DNA of 48,155 nucleotides from Actinomadura fibrosa. Lineage in GTDB: Bacteria > Actinomycetota > Actinomycetes > Streptosporangiales > Streptosporangiaceae. The position numbers were made by a program, and so were the translations under genes. This document shows positions 14,548 to 22,270 of the stretch, one piece after another (the first letter of the stretch is position 1; each line of letters begins with the position of its first letter). The DNA lies in contig NZ_CAACUY010000053.1 of the NCBI RefSeq assembly GCF_900659615.1, forward strand, positions 1-48,155, given 5' to 3'. Under the pieces are notes generated by a model, which ran no database searches, was not told the DNA's origin, and saw only the letters and a program-made list of their open reading frames with translations.

Positions 14548-17037
14548 TTACTCGGTGGAGATCGCCTTGAGGACGTCCATCCGCCCGGCCCGCCACGCCG
14601 GCCACAGCGCGGCGAGGACGCCGATCACGGCGGCGACGACCAGGTAGATGACGAGGGTGCCGTAGGGGACGGACAGGACGCCGAGCCCGTCGTCCTTGAG
14701 GGCGTTCTGCACGGCGGCGCCGAACGCGACGCCGATGCCCATGCCGAGCAGCGCGCCGAACACCGCGATGACGATCGACTCCAGGCGGATCATGCGGCGG
14801 AGCTGGCGGCGGCTGATGCCGATGGCGCGCAGCAGGCCGATCTCCCGGGTCCGTTCGATGACCGACAGGGCGAGGGTGTTGACGACGCCGACCGCCGCGA
14901 TGATCACCGACATGGACAGCAGGATCGACAGGAACGTGACGAACGCGTCGACCTGCTTGCCGGCCTCCTTCTTCAGGGCGGCCTGGTCGGAGACGTCGAG
15001 GTTGGGGTAGTCCCGCAGGCTCCGCTCCAGCGCCGCCTTGGTGGCGGCGTCGGTGCGGGCGGTGTCGATGACGATCGCGTCGGCGGCGGGGGTGGCGGTG
15101 TGCGCCAGGTACGCCTGCCGCGAGACGACCTTGTCGCCGATCAGGTCGCTCTTGGTGAAGATCCCCGCCACGGTGAGCGGCTGGGTCTTGCCGTCGGCGA
15201 ACTGGACGGGCACGGTCGAGCCGACCTTCCAGCCCTTGTCGTCGGCGAGCTTCTCGTCGATCATCATCCCGGCGGCGCCGAGGTCGGTGCCCCCGGACAC
15301 GATCTTCAGGCGGGCGGCCTTGCTGATCGCGGCGGCGTCGGCGGCCATGTAGGTCGTCTTCGACCCGGCGATCACGGCGCGGCCCGGGTAGGTCTCGGAC
15401 GCCGCGAGCACGCCCGGCGTCGACTTGACCTTCTGGAGGGCGCTCGCGTCGATGCCGCCCGCGCCGCTCGGCTGGACGAGGTAGTCGGTGCCGAACTGCG
15501 CGTCGATCTGCTCGTCCACCGACGCCCGCATCGACGCGCCCATGACGTTCACCAGCGTGATCAGCGCGAGGCCGATCATCAGGGCGGCGGCGGTCGCGGC
15601 GGTGCGGCGCGGGTTGCGCAGCGCGTTCTGCTGCGCGAGCCGGCCGGGCGCGCCCGCCAGCCGGGCGAACGGGGCGCCGAGCACCCGCACCACCGGGACG
15701 CTGATCACGGGGGCGAGCATCGCGACGCCGACGAACACCAGCAGCGCGCCGACGCCGACGGGGATCATCGGGTTGCCGCCGTTCCCGGCGAGCCCGGCCG
15801 CGATGAGGCCGGCGCCGGCGAGGGTGAGCAGCGACCCGAGCGCGATCCGGATCCGCAGCGACCGCTGCGGCAGCGCGACGTCGTCGCGCATCGCCGCGAC
15901 CGGCGGGATCTTCGCGGCGCGCCGCGCGGGGAAGTACGCCGACACGACGGTGACGACGATCCCGACGACGTACGACCAGATCACCGGGGTCGCGGTGAAC
16001 CGCAGCCCGCCGCCGCTCCCGGCGGCGGCCTGGAGCAGCGAGGCCAGGCCCGCGCCGGCGCCGAGGCCGAGCGTCGACCCGACGAACCCGACCGCGACGG
16101 CCTCGCCGATGACCGCCCGCGTCACCTGCGGGCGGGCGGCGCCGACGGCGCGCAGCAGCGCCAGCTCCCGGGTCCGCTGCGCGACCAGCATCGAGAACGT
16201 GTTGAAGATGATGAACGCCCCGACGAAGATCGAGATGAGGGCGAAGACCAGCAGGAACGTCCGGAAGAAGTTGAGGAACTGGGCGACGTCACTCTTGGAC
16301 TCCTCGCGGAGCTTGGTGCCGGTGACGGCCTCCGTCCCGGCGGGCAGCGCCCTGGCGACGCGGTCGCGGAGCTCGGTCTCCGACGGGCCCGTCGTGCCCA
16401 TCTCGATGTCGGTGAAGTAGCCGGGCTTCAGCATCAGCCGCTGCGCCGTCGGCGTGTCGAACGCGACGACGGTGGCGCCCATCAGGTCACCCGTGTCGAT
16501 CAGCCCGACGATCTTCATCTGGCGGGGCGGGCCGGAGGTGACGACCCGGGCGGTGGAACCGAGCGCCAGCTTCCCCTTCTTCGCCGTGTCCGCGTCGACG
16601 ACGATCTCGCCGGGGCCCTGCGGCGCCCGCCCGGACGCGAGGTCGTAGGAGCCGTGCGGGTTCCAGTTCGTGCCGAACTGCGGCGGCCCCTGCCCGCCGC
16701 CGACGAGCTTCCCGTTCGAGCCGACCACGGCGGCGAAGCCGTTGACGTTCCCGAACGGGTCCTTGACGCCCTCGACGCCCTGGATCGTCCGCAGCAGCGA
16801 CGCCGGCACCGGCTGCGACGCCGTCCCGTCCTCGTCGTCGACGACCTTCTTCGCGCGCACGTCCACGGCCACGTTCGTGCCGATGCGGCTGAACAGGTCG
16901 TCGAACTGCTTGTTCATCGTGTCCGTGAAGATCAGCGTGCCGGCCACGAACGCCACGCCGAGGATCACCGCGACGGCCGTCAGCACCAGCCTGATCTTGT
17001 GCGCCGCGAGGTTGCGGAGCGTGACCTTCGCCATCAT
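14548..17037 (-). CDS. FtsX/MacB-type ABC exporter permease
   Basis: 829 residues with two FtsX-like halves. N-terminal helix 1 (AAHKIRLVLTAVAVILGV) is followed by an extracellular domain of about 200 residues containing TFTDTMNK-like and PQFGTNWNPHGSY segments. Three helices follow near 255-375, with the coupling RELALLRAVGA motif. The second half repeats this plan, ending in RTREIGLLRAIGISRRQLRR and three C-terminal helices. Such proteins move lipids, peptides or lipoproteins outward, or act mechanically. The start ATG at 17037 overlaps the ATPase stop (ATGA), so the two are translated together. The adjacent two-component genes probably control it. Confidence 0.9.
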   Translation of the reverse strand: MMAKVTLRNLAAHKIRLVLTAVAVILGVAFVAGTLIFTDTMNKQFDDLFSRIGTNVAVDVRAKKVVDDEDGTASQPVPASLLRTIQGVEGVKDPFGNVNGFAAVVGSNGKLVGGGQGPPQFGTNWNPHGSYDLASGRAPQGPGEIVVDADTAKKGKLALGSTARVVTSGPPRQMKIVGLIDTGDLMGATVVAFDTPTAQRLMLKPGYFTDIEMGTTGPSETELRDRVARALPAGTEAVTGTKLREESKSDVAQFLNFFRTFLLVFALISIFVGAFIIFNTFSMLVAQRTRELALLRAVGAARPQVTRAVIGEAVAVGFVGSTLGLGAGAGLASLLQAAAGSGGGLRFTATPVIWSYVVGIVVTVVSAYFPARRAAKIPPVAAMRDDVALPQRSLRIRIALGSLLTLAGAGLIAAGLAGNGGNPMIPVGVGALLVFVGVAMLAPVISVPVVRVLGAPFARLAGAPGRLAQQNALRNPRRTAATAAALMIGLALITLVNVMGASMRASVDEQIDAQFGTDYLVQPSGAGGIDASALQKVKSTPGVLAASETYPGRAVIAGSKTTYMAADAAAISKAARLKIVSGGTDLGAAGMMIDEKLADDKGWKVGSTVPVQFADGKTQPLTVAGIFTKSDLIGDKVVSRQAYLAHTATPAADAIVIDTARTDAATKAALERSLRDYPNLDVSDQAALKKEAGKQVDAFVTFLSILLSMSVIIAAVGVVNTLALSVIERTREIGLLRAIGISRRQLRRMIRLESIVIAVFGALLGMGIGVAFGAAVQNALKDDGLGVLSVPYGTLVIYLVVAAVIGVLAALWPAWRAGRMDVLKAISTE

Positions 17038-17867
17038 CGGGCCGCGACCCCCGGCTCCTGCGCGCCCTGGGCGCCGGTCCCGGCCGGGCGGCCGGTCTCG
17101 AAGCCCTTCATCCGCTCCAGCACCCGGTCGGCGGTCGGCTCGGACATCGTGTCGACGATCTGCCCGTCCGTCAGGAACAGCACCTGGTCGGCGTACGCCG
17201 CCGCCGACGGGTCGTGCGTCACCATCACGATCGTCTGGCCCATCTCGCGGACCGAGTCGCGCAGGAACCCGAGGACCTCGGCCCCCGACCGCGAGTCCAG
17301 GTTCCCCGTCGGCTCGTCCGCGAAGATGATCTCCGGGCGGGACGCGAGGGCGCGCGCGCACGCCACCCGCTGCTGCTGGCCGCCCGACAGCTCGCTCGGG
17401 CGGTGCTTCAGCCGCGGCCGCAGCCCGACCGTGTCGATGACCCGGTCCAGCCACGCCCTGTCGGGCTTGCGGCCCGCGATGTCCATCGGCAGCGTGATGT
17501 TCTCCAGCGCGGTCAGCGTCGGGACGAGGTTGAACGCCTGGAAGATGAACCCGACCTTGTCGCGCCGCAGCCGGGTCAGCTGCTTGTCCTTCAGCCGGGT
17601 CAGCTCGGTGTCGCCGATGAAGACCTCACCGGAGTCGACCGAGTCCAGTCCCGCCATGCAGTGCATCAGCGTCGACTTCCCCGACCCGGACGGGCCCATG
17701 ATCGCGGTGAAGCGGCCGCGCGGGATGCCGGCCGTCACGCCGCCGAGCGCGACCACCTTCGCGTCGCCGCGCCCGTACACCTTCTCGATCCGGTGGGCCC
17801 GTGCGGCGAAGCCGTCCGCCCCGGGCGCGGAGTGCGCGTCAGCTGTCGATGGGGCGGTGTTCGCCAC
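17034..17867 (-). CDS. ABC exporter ATP-binding protein (LolD/MacB type)
   Basis: 277 residues. Walker A is GPSGSGKST, the Q-loop is in FIFQAFNLVPTLT, the signature is LSGGQQQRVACARAL, Walker B is IIFADEPTGNLD, and the switch His is in MVTHDPSAA. The DEPTGNLDS form is diagnostic for the MacB/FtsE-like class that pairs with FtsX permeases. A disordered N-terminus of about 30 residues precedes the domain. GTG at 17867 is used, with AGGGGAT 7 nt upstream. It overlaps the permease gene by 4 nt. The inferred control region about 165 bp upstream shares a motif with the kinase promoter. Confidence 0.92.
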   Translation of the reverse strand: MANTAPSTADAHSAPGADGFAARAHRIEKVYGRGDAKVVALGGVTAGIPRGRFTAIMGPSGSGKSTLMHCMAGLDSVDSGEVFIGDTELTRLKDKQLTRLRRDKVGFIFQAFNLVPTLTALENITLPMDIAGRKPDRAWLDRVIDTVGLRPRLKHRPSELSGGQQQRVACARALASRPEIIFADEPTGNLDSRSGAEVLGFLRDSVREMGQTIVMVTHDPSAAAYADQVLFLTDGQIVDTMSEPTADRVLERMKGFETGRPAGTGAQGAQEPGVAAR

Positions 17868-18032
17868 GTCGTATCCCCTGTCTGAGATGGAAACCGGAAA
17901 CCGGCGGTGCCGGCGGACCGGGAGAACCCCCGCGATCCGTCGGCTAAAACAGTAGGAGTCCGGCGGCTTCGTGAGATGCACCTCAGGAATGGACTTAACG
18001 CTCCAACCGTGGCATGAGAGGCCGCCCCGTCC

Positions 18033-18052
18033 GTCGTCCTCCCGGAGTAGGG
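18033..18052 (-). promoter_or_regulatory. Candidate response-regulator site upstream of the ABC exporter
   Basis: GTCGTCCTCCCGGAGTAGGG. Its first 11 bases are identical to the motif upstream of the kinase gene at 20493, and both lie upstream of minus-strand genes. Shared occurrence inside one gene group suggests a binding site of the NarL-type regulator. Confidence 0.45.
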
Positions 18053-18087
18053 CACCCGTGTCGGAAGAGGGGGTCGTCCAGCCCTCA

Positions 18088-18107
18088 CCTCAGGGACGGC
18101 CCTGAGG
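18088..18107. promoter_or_regulatory. Perfect 8-bp inverted repeat in the exporter control region
   Basis: CCTCAGGG-ACGG-CCCTGAGG. It may be an operator or an mRNA hairpin; no direct evidence decides. Confidence 0.35.
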
Positions 18108-18254
18108 GAAGACTCAGAAGGCGCTTCTCAGGGGCATCGACGGGACTTGCGGCGGGCCGGGGTCACGGGGAGCCGGTGCTCGGGGACGTCCCGGGACGAG
18201 AACGCCGCGAGCCGGCTCCCGCGATACGCAGGAACCGGCTTCGGTCAACGTCAT

Positions 18255-18355
18255 CTCCGGCTACCACCGGGGCGCGTCGGGCTCCGGCTACCGCCCGGGC
18301 GCATCGGGCTCGGGTTGCCGGCGGGGCGCATCAGGCTCGGGTTGCCGGCGCGCGG
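18255..18355. repeat. 27-bp tandem repeat, nearly four units
   Basis: Units such as GCTCGGGTTGCCGGCGGGGC followed by GCATCAG repeat with a 27-bp period just after the response-regulator stop codon. No coding character is seen. Confidence 0.55.
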
Positions 18356-18386
18356 CCGGCGGCTTCGAGTGCCGCGGAACGACCCG

Positions 18387-19067
18387 TCAGCTCTGGCCCG
18401 GGCGGCTCAACCCCGTCTCGTAGGCGTACACGACCGCCTGCACCCGGTCCCGCAGCCCCAGCTTCGCCAGGACGTTCCCCACGTGCGTCTTCACCGTCGT
18501 CTCGCTCACCACCAGCTCCGCGGCGATCTCCGCGTTCGACTGGCCCCGCGCCACGTGCGACAGCACCTCCCGCTCCCGCTCCGTCAGCGTGTTCAGCCCG
18601 GGCGGCGGCGCCGAGTCCCGCACCGCGGGCAGCCGCGACGCGAACTTGTCCAGCAGCCGCCGCGTCACGCTCGGCGCCACGATCGCGTCGCCCGCCGCCA
18701 CGATCCGGATCGCCGTCACGAGGTCCTCGGGCGGCGAGTCCTTCAGCAGGAACCCGCTGGCACCCGCCCGCACCGCCTCGATCACGTACTCGTCCAGATC
18801 GAACGTCGTGAGGATCAGCACCTTCGGGTCGTGCGAGGCCGCCTCCTCACGGATGATCCGCCGGGTCGCCTCGATGCCGTCCACCCCGGGCATCCGGATG
18901 TCCATCAGGACCACGTCCGGCAGCAGCGACCGCGTCATCTCCACCGCCGCCGCGCCGTCACCGGCCTCGCCGACCACGGCGATGTCGGCCTCTGCCTCCA
19001 GGATGAGCCGGAACCCCGTCCGCAGCAGCGGCTGGTCGTCGACGAGCAGCACCCGCACCGCGCTCAT
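18387..19067 (-). CDS. NarL/FixJ-type response regulator
   Basis: 226 residues. The receiver domain starts VRVLLVDDQPLLRTGF (acidic pocket DD), has the phospho-acceptor Asp in VVLMDIRMPGVDG near residue 54, the Thr in LILTTFD, and the Lys in GFLLKDSPPEDL. The C-terminal LuxR helix-turn-helix is LTEREREVLSHVARG, then SNAEIAAELVVSETTVKTHV. ATG at 19067 is the family N-terminus; the frame is open further upstream but in Gly/Arg-rich text. It acts as a DNA-binding transcription factor, probably phosphorylated by the kinase encoded 147 bp upstream. Confidence 0.93.
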   Translation of the reverse strand: MSAVRVLLVDDQPLLRTGFRLILEAEADIAVVGEAGDGAAAVEMTRSLLPDVVLMDIRMPGVDGIEATRRIIREEAASHDPKVLILTTFDLDEYVIEAVRAGASGFLLKDSPPEDLVTAIRIVAAGDAIVAPSVTRRLLDKFASRLPAVRDSAPPPGLNTLTEREREVLSHVARGQSNAEIAAELVVSETTVKTHVGNVLAKLGLRDRVQAVVYAYETGLSRPGQS

Positions 19068-19214
19068 CGGCCCGCCCCGCCGGCCGTCGCCCCGGCCGTC
19101 GCCGACCCGGCCGCCGCCCATCCGGCCGCCGCCGCGGCCGCCGTCCCGCCGGCCGCACCGGTCCCGCTCGCGTCCATCGTCCCCGCTCCTCGCCTCGCGC
19201 CGCTCACCGTCACC

Positions 19215-20438
19215 CTATGCCTCCAAGGGGAAGCGGGCCCGCACACCGAACCCGCCGCCGACCCGCGGCCCGATCCGCAACTCGCCGCCGTACAGCGCCA
19301 CCCGCTCGTACATCCCGACCAGCCCGTGCCCGGGATTGTCCCCATTGTCGGCCATGATCGTCGCGGTGCCGCGCCCGTCGTCCTCGATCTCCACGGTCAG
19401 ATCGTCATCGGTGTAGTACAACCGCACCCACGCCCGCGCCTGCGACCCCGCGTGCTTGAGCGTATTGGTCAGCGCCTCCTGGATGAGCCGGAACGCCGCG
19501 ACGTCCACCCCCGGCGACGGCGTCCGCGCCTCACCCTCGATCCACAACTGCACCGACAGGCCCGTCTCCCGGACGTGGTCCAGCAGCTCCCCGAGATCCC
19601 CCAACCCCGGCTGCGGCGCCAGCTCCCGGCCCGCCTGCTCCGCGTCCCGGTCCGTCCGCAGCACCCCCACGATCCGCCGCATCTCGCTCAGCGCCGTCCG
19701 CCCGACCTCCTCGATCGTCGACATCGCCTCCCGCGCGCTGTCGGCGTCCCGATCGATGATCCGCCGCGCCGCGCCCGCCTGCACCGTCATCACGCTCACA
19801 TGGTGCGCCACCACATCGTGCAGCTCCCGCGCGATCCGCGACCGCTCCTCGATCCGCGCCGCCCGCGCGTCCGTCCCCCGCGCCCGCTCCAGCCGCGCCG
19901 CCCGATCCTCCAGCTCCGCGAAATACGCCCGCCGCAACCGCAGGTTCCGGCCGAGCACCCACACCCCCGCCACCAGCGCCGCGTCCGTGAACAGCACGCT
20001 CGGCGACACGTCCAACGGCAGCATCAGCAACGTCACCACGAAGCACGTGAACCCCACCAGCCCGCCCAGCGCGCTGTGCGCCAGCCCCCGATGCGCCGCC
20101 ACACTGTAGATCGCGATCAGGAACGCGACCACGTCCGGGACCGACGGCGGATAGTTCAACGCCGCGATCGCCAGCTCACCCGCCGAGATGAACAGCAGCA
20201 CCGACAGCGCATGCCGCTGCCGGAACGTCAACGCCATCGCCAGCAGGACGACCAGCACCCCGTTCAGCAGATCCGGCGACTGGAACCGCTCGTACCCCTC
20301 GTCCCGGGGAAGGTCCTCCAGATACATCTGCGGCAGCCCCACCACCAGCAGCCCCAGCGCCAGCAGCGCATCGCCCGCCTGCGGACGCGACTGCAGCCAG
20401 GCACGGAACCTACGAAGACCTCGGATGCGGGGTGACAC
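19215..20438 (-). CDS. Sensor histidine kinase, HisKA_3 (NarL-partner) type
   Basis: 407 residues. About five to six membrane helices lie in the first 165 residues (VGLPQMYLEDLP loop; VLVVLLAMALTF; AIAALNYPPSV; LVGFTCFVVTLLMLPL). The dimerisation and phosphorylation helix is RSRIARELHDVVAHHVSVM with the phospho-acceptor His. The ATPase domain has N-box QEALTNTLKHAG and G-boxes DDGRGT and GHGLVGM. No large sensor domain is visible, so it probably senses membrane or envelope state. GTG at 20438 is preferred because purine-rich GGTGAGAG precedes it; GTG at 20447 is possible. Paired with the regulator and ABC exporter, as in envelope-stress or antibiotic-response modules. Confidence 0.9.
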   Translation of the reverse strand: MSPRIRGLRRFRAWLQSRPQAGDALLALGLLVVGLPQMYLEDLPRDEGYERFQSPDLLNGVLVVLLAMALTFRQRHALSVLLFISAGELAIAALNYPPSVPDVVAFLIAIYSVAAHRGLAHSALGGLVGFTCFVVTLLMLPLDVSPSVLFTDAALVAGVWVLGRNLRLRRAYFAELEDRAARLERARGTDARAARIEERSRIARELHDVVAHHVSVMTVQAGAARRIIDRDADSAREAMSTIEEVGRTALSEMRRIVGVLRTDRDAEQAGRELAPQPGLGDLGELLDHVRETGLSVQLWIEGEARTPSPGVDVAAFRLIQEALTNTLKHAGSQARAWVRLYYTDDDLTVEIEDDGRGTATIMADNGDNPGHGLVGMYERVALYGGELRIGPRVGGGFGVRARFPLEA

Positions 20439-20494
20439 GACTCTCACCCTAGGAGGTCACGCCAGGTCGTTACCCCTCCCGCACGCGTATCTGT

Positions 20495-20514
20495 CGTCCT
20501 CCCTAAGGAGGACG
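20495..20514 (-). promoter_or_regulatory. Inverted repeat upstream of the kinase, candidate autoregulatory site
   Basis: CGTCCTCC-CTAA-GGAGGACG, perfect 8-bp arms, 57 bp before the kinase start. With the preceding bases it gives GTCGTCCTCCC, identical to the element at 18033 upstream of the ABC exporter. Confidence 0.5.
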
Positions 20515-20526
20515 TACGTGCTTATT

Positions 20527-20646
20527 GCAGTGCCCTTGGCGTCGGCCCTGGCGGGCCTCCTTCAACGGGCACTGCGGCGATCGCCGCATCGCTTCGGTTC
20601 GCCTGGCGGCTCACTGCGCGATCAGATCCTCGCAAGCTCGGATCTG
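20527..20646. other. Cluster of inverted repeats, possible structured RNA or intergenic repeat element
   Basis: Three perfect inverted repeats lie in 120 bp: GCAGTGCCC (20527-20535) with GGGCACTGC (20567-20575); the 14-bp palindrome GCGGCGATCGCCGC (20574-20587); and CAGATCC (20623-20629) with GGATCTG (20640-20646). The composition is less GC-extreme than its surroundings. The strand, and whether it is transcribed, are unknown. Confidence 0.4.
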
Positions 20647-20799
20647 GCTTCGCACGCGATCGCAACGTTTCCGCCCGGAGATCATCTAGCTTCCCACCAC
20701 CCGGTGGGCCGGGTCTGCGTCACCGTGCTGAGGCTGGCCTCGGGAGAGACGCCAAGGCTCGGGCGGGGCCCCTGTGTTCACCTGCTCCTCGCGGCTGAC

Positions 20800-21090
20800 C
20801 CGCCAAGGTTGGGCGCGTCCGGGCTCGGGCTGCTTCCGAACCGGGTCGCCTGGAGTCGAGTTCGCTTCCGAAGTGGGGGCGTCGGGGCTCAGGTTGGCTT
20901 CCGGGCGGGGGCGTCCGGGCTCGGGCTGGCTTCCCAGGCTCGGGCGCCGAAGGGGCGGCTCCTTGAGCTCGGGCGCCGGGTGGCTCCCATGTTCGGGCGC
21001 CGGGGGCTGGCTGGACGCGGTGTCGCGCTGCACCCCCGGGTGGCTCCCCAAGGTTGGGTGCCGGGGTGGCTTGTTAGCGGTTCGCGTGCG
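20800..21090. repeat. Degenerate direct repeats with GGGCTCGGGCTGGCTTCC core
   Basis: The core appears near 20820, 20888 and 20920. Diverged forms of the type CTCGGGCGCCGGGTGGCTCCC lie near 20969, 20994 and 21052. Spacing is irregular at 25-70 bp. No gene is evident. Confidence 0.5.
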
Positions 21091-21164
21091 GGGGCTGCGT
21101 TGCGGGTGTCGGTCGGCTCGGTCTCCTGGGGCGGACGGACGGGCTCGCGGCCCCTCGGGGTGGG

Positions 21165-22097
21165 TCAGAAGTCGTCTCGGTCTCGGGGGGTTGGCTCCAG
21201 GTCCGCGGGGGAGGGGCGGACGACCGGGGTCGTCGGGAGGGGCGGGGGAGTGCCGCCGAACTGCGGGCAGAGGGCCTTGTGGTCGCACCAGTCGCACAGG
21301 CGGCTCGTCCGCGGGCGCCACTCGCCCGTGTCCATCGCCCGCCGGATCGCCGCCCACAGCGCCTCCACCTTGCGCTGCGTGGCCCGCAGGTCGGCCTCGT
21401 CCGGCTCGTAGCGCAGGACCTCGCCATTGCCCAGGTACATGAGCTGGAGCAGCCGCGGCACCCGGCCCTGGCGCCGCCACAGCACGAGCGCGTAGAACTT
21501 CATCTGGAACAGCGCCCGCGCCTCGAAATCCGCACGCGGCGCCGTCCCCGTCTTGTAGTCCACGATGCGGATGTCGCCGGTCGGGGCCACGTCCACCCGG
21601 TCGATGTAGCCCCGCAGCTTCAGGCCCGAGTCGAGGACCGTCTCCACGAACAGCTCGCGCTCCGCCGGCTCCAGCCGCCGCGGGTCCTCCAGCGTGAAGT
21701 ACCGCTCGACCATCCGCCGTGCCTGCTCCAGCCAGCCCTGCCGCTCCGCCTCACCGCCCTCGCCGGCGAACAGCTCCGCCAGCTCCGGCTCCGCCTCCAG
21801 CAGGCGCTCCCACTGCGGATCGAGCATCTCCAGCGCCGCCTCGGCCGTCCGCTCGCCCGTCGGGAGGTCGTACAGCCGCTCCAGCACCGCGTGGACCAGC
21901 GTCCCCCGCGCCGCCGCCGGGCTCGGTCGCTCCGGCAGCTTGTCGATCACCCGGAACCGGTACAGCAGCGGGCAGGTCATGAAGTCGCCCGCACGGGACG
22001 GCGACAGCGACCCGATCACCGGCACCGTCCCCTCCCGCGCCTCCGGGGACGCGCCCGCCGGAACTGTCGCCTCGCTACCGGTCTCGGTGGTCGTCAT
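21165..22097 (-). CDS. RecB-family PD-(D/E)XK nuclease with iron-sulfur cysteines
   Basis: 310 residues. The N-terminus reads SLSPSRAGDFMTCPLLYRFR (first Cys). The catalytic His is in RGTLVHAVLERLYDL, the catalytic Asp in LRGYIDRVDV, and the D-x-K pair in IRIVDYKTG. The C-terminus holds CDWCDHKALCP, the other three cysteines of the 4Fe-4S cluster found in AddB- and Cas4-like nucleases. This is a stand-alone nuclease domain without helicase, an orthologue-like match to the RecB-type gene beside trmI in mycobacteria. A role in DNA repair or end processing is likely but unproven. ATG at 22097 fits the family start. Divergent from the site-2 protease gene. Confidence 0.88.
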   Translation of the reverse strand: MTTTETGSEATVPAGASPEAREGTVPVIGSLSPSRAGDFMTCPLLYRFRVIDKLPERPSPAAARGTLVHAVLERLYDLPTGERTAEAALEMLDPQWERLLEAEPELAELFAGEGGEAERQGWLEQARRMVERYFTLEDPRRLEPAERELFVETVLDSGLKLRGYIDRVDVAPTGDIRIVDYKTGTAPRADFEARALFQMKFYALVLWRRQGRVPRLLQLMYLGNGEVLRYEPDEADLRATQRKVEALWAAIRRAMDTGEWRPRTSRLCDWCDHKALCPQFGGTPPPLPTTPVVRPSPADLEPTPRDRDDF

Positions 22098-22257
22098 GGC
22101 ATCGCAGCGTAGGCCAGACCCCCGACGAAAGCCCGCACGGCGCCCCGCCCGCGCCCGGACCGCGACACCGGCCGGGGTCCGGCCGGGCGCGGTCGCGGCG
22201 CTGGTCGCCGGGCGAGCGCCGGGCACGGCCGGGACCCTCCTACACCGCCGGGGGCCG

Positions 22258-22263
22258 TAGCAT
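22258..22263 (+). promoter_or_regulatory. -10 element of the site-2 protease gene
   Basis: TAGCAT ends 8 nt before the GTG start, the spacing expected for a leaderless transcript. The bases between, CGGTGAG, could also act as a weak ribosome site. Confidence 0.5.
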
Positions 22264-22270
22264 CGGTGAG

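Larger units (their letters stand above)
17868..18386. other. Gene-free control region of the ABC exporter
   Basis: 519 bp without a convincing gene between the response-regulator stop and the ATPase start. It contains the motif shared with the kinase upstream region (18033-18052), an 8-bp inverted repeat (18088-18107) and a 27-bp tandem repeat (about 18255-18355). The part next to the ATPase start is relatively AT-rich, as expected for a promoter. Confidence 0.6.
20439..21164. other. Gene-free region with inverted and degenerate direct repeats
   Basis: The kinase promoter side (20439-20520) is followed by a block rich in inverted repeats (20527-20646). Then come about 290 bp of degenerate repeats with core GGGCTCGGGCTGGCTTCC. 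Long open frames on the plus strand here are Gly/Arg-rich and match nothing I know, so I regard them as non-coding. Confidence 0.55.

Noticed and set aside
20774..21442. Plus-strand frame in the gap after the kinase, as a possible repeat protein
   Set aside because: Arg/Gly-rich with no ribosome site at its start. It runs antisense into the RecB-like gene, and the sequence is degenerate repeat DNA.
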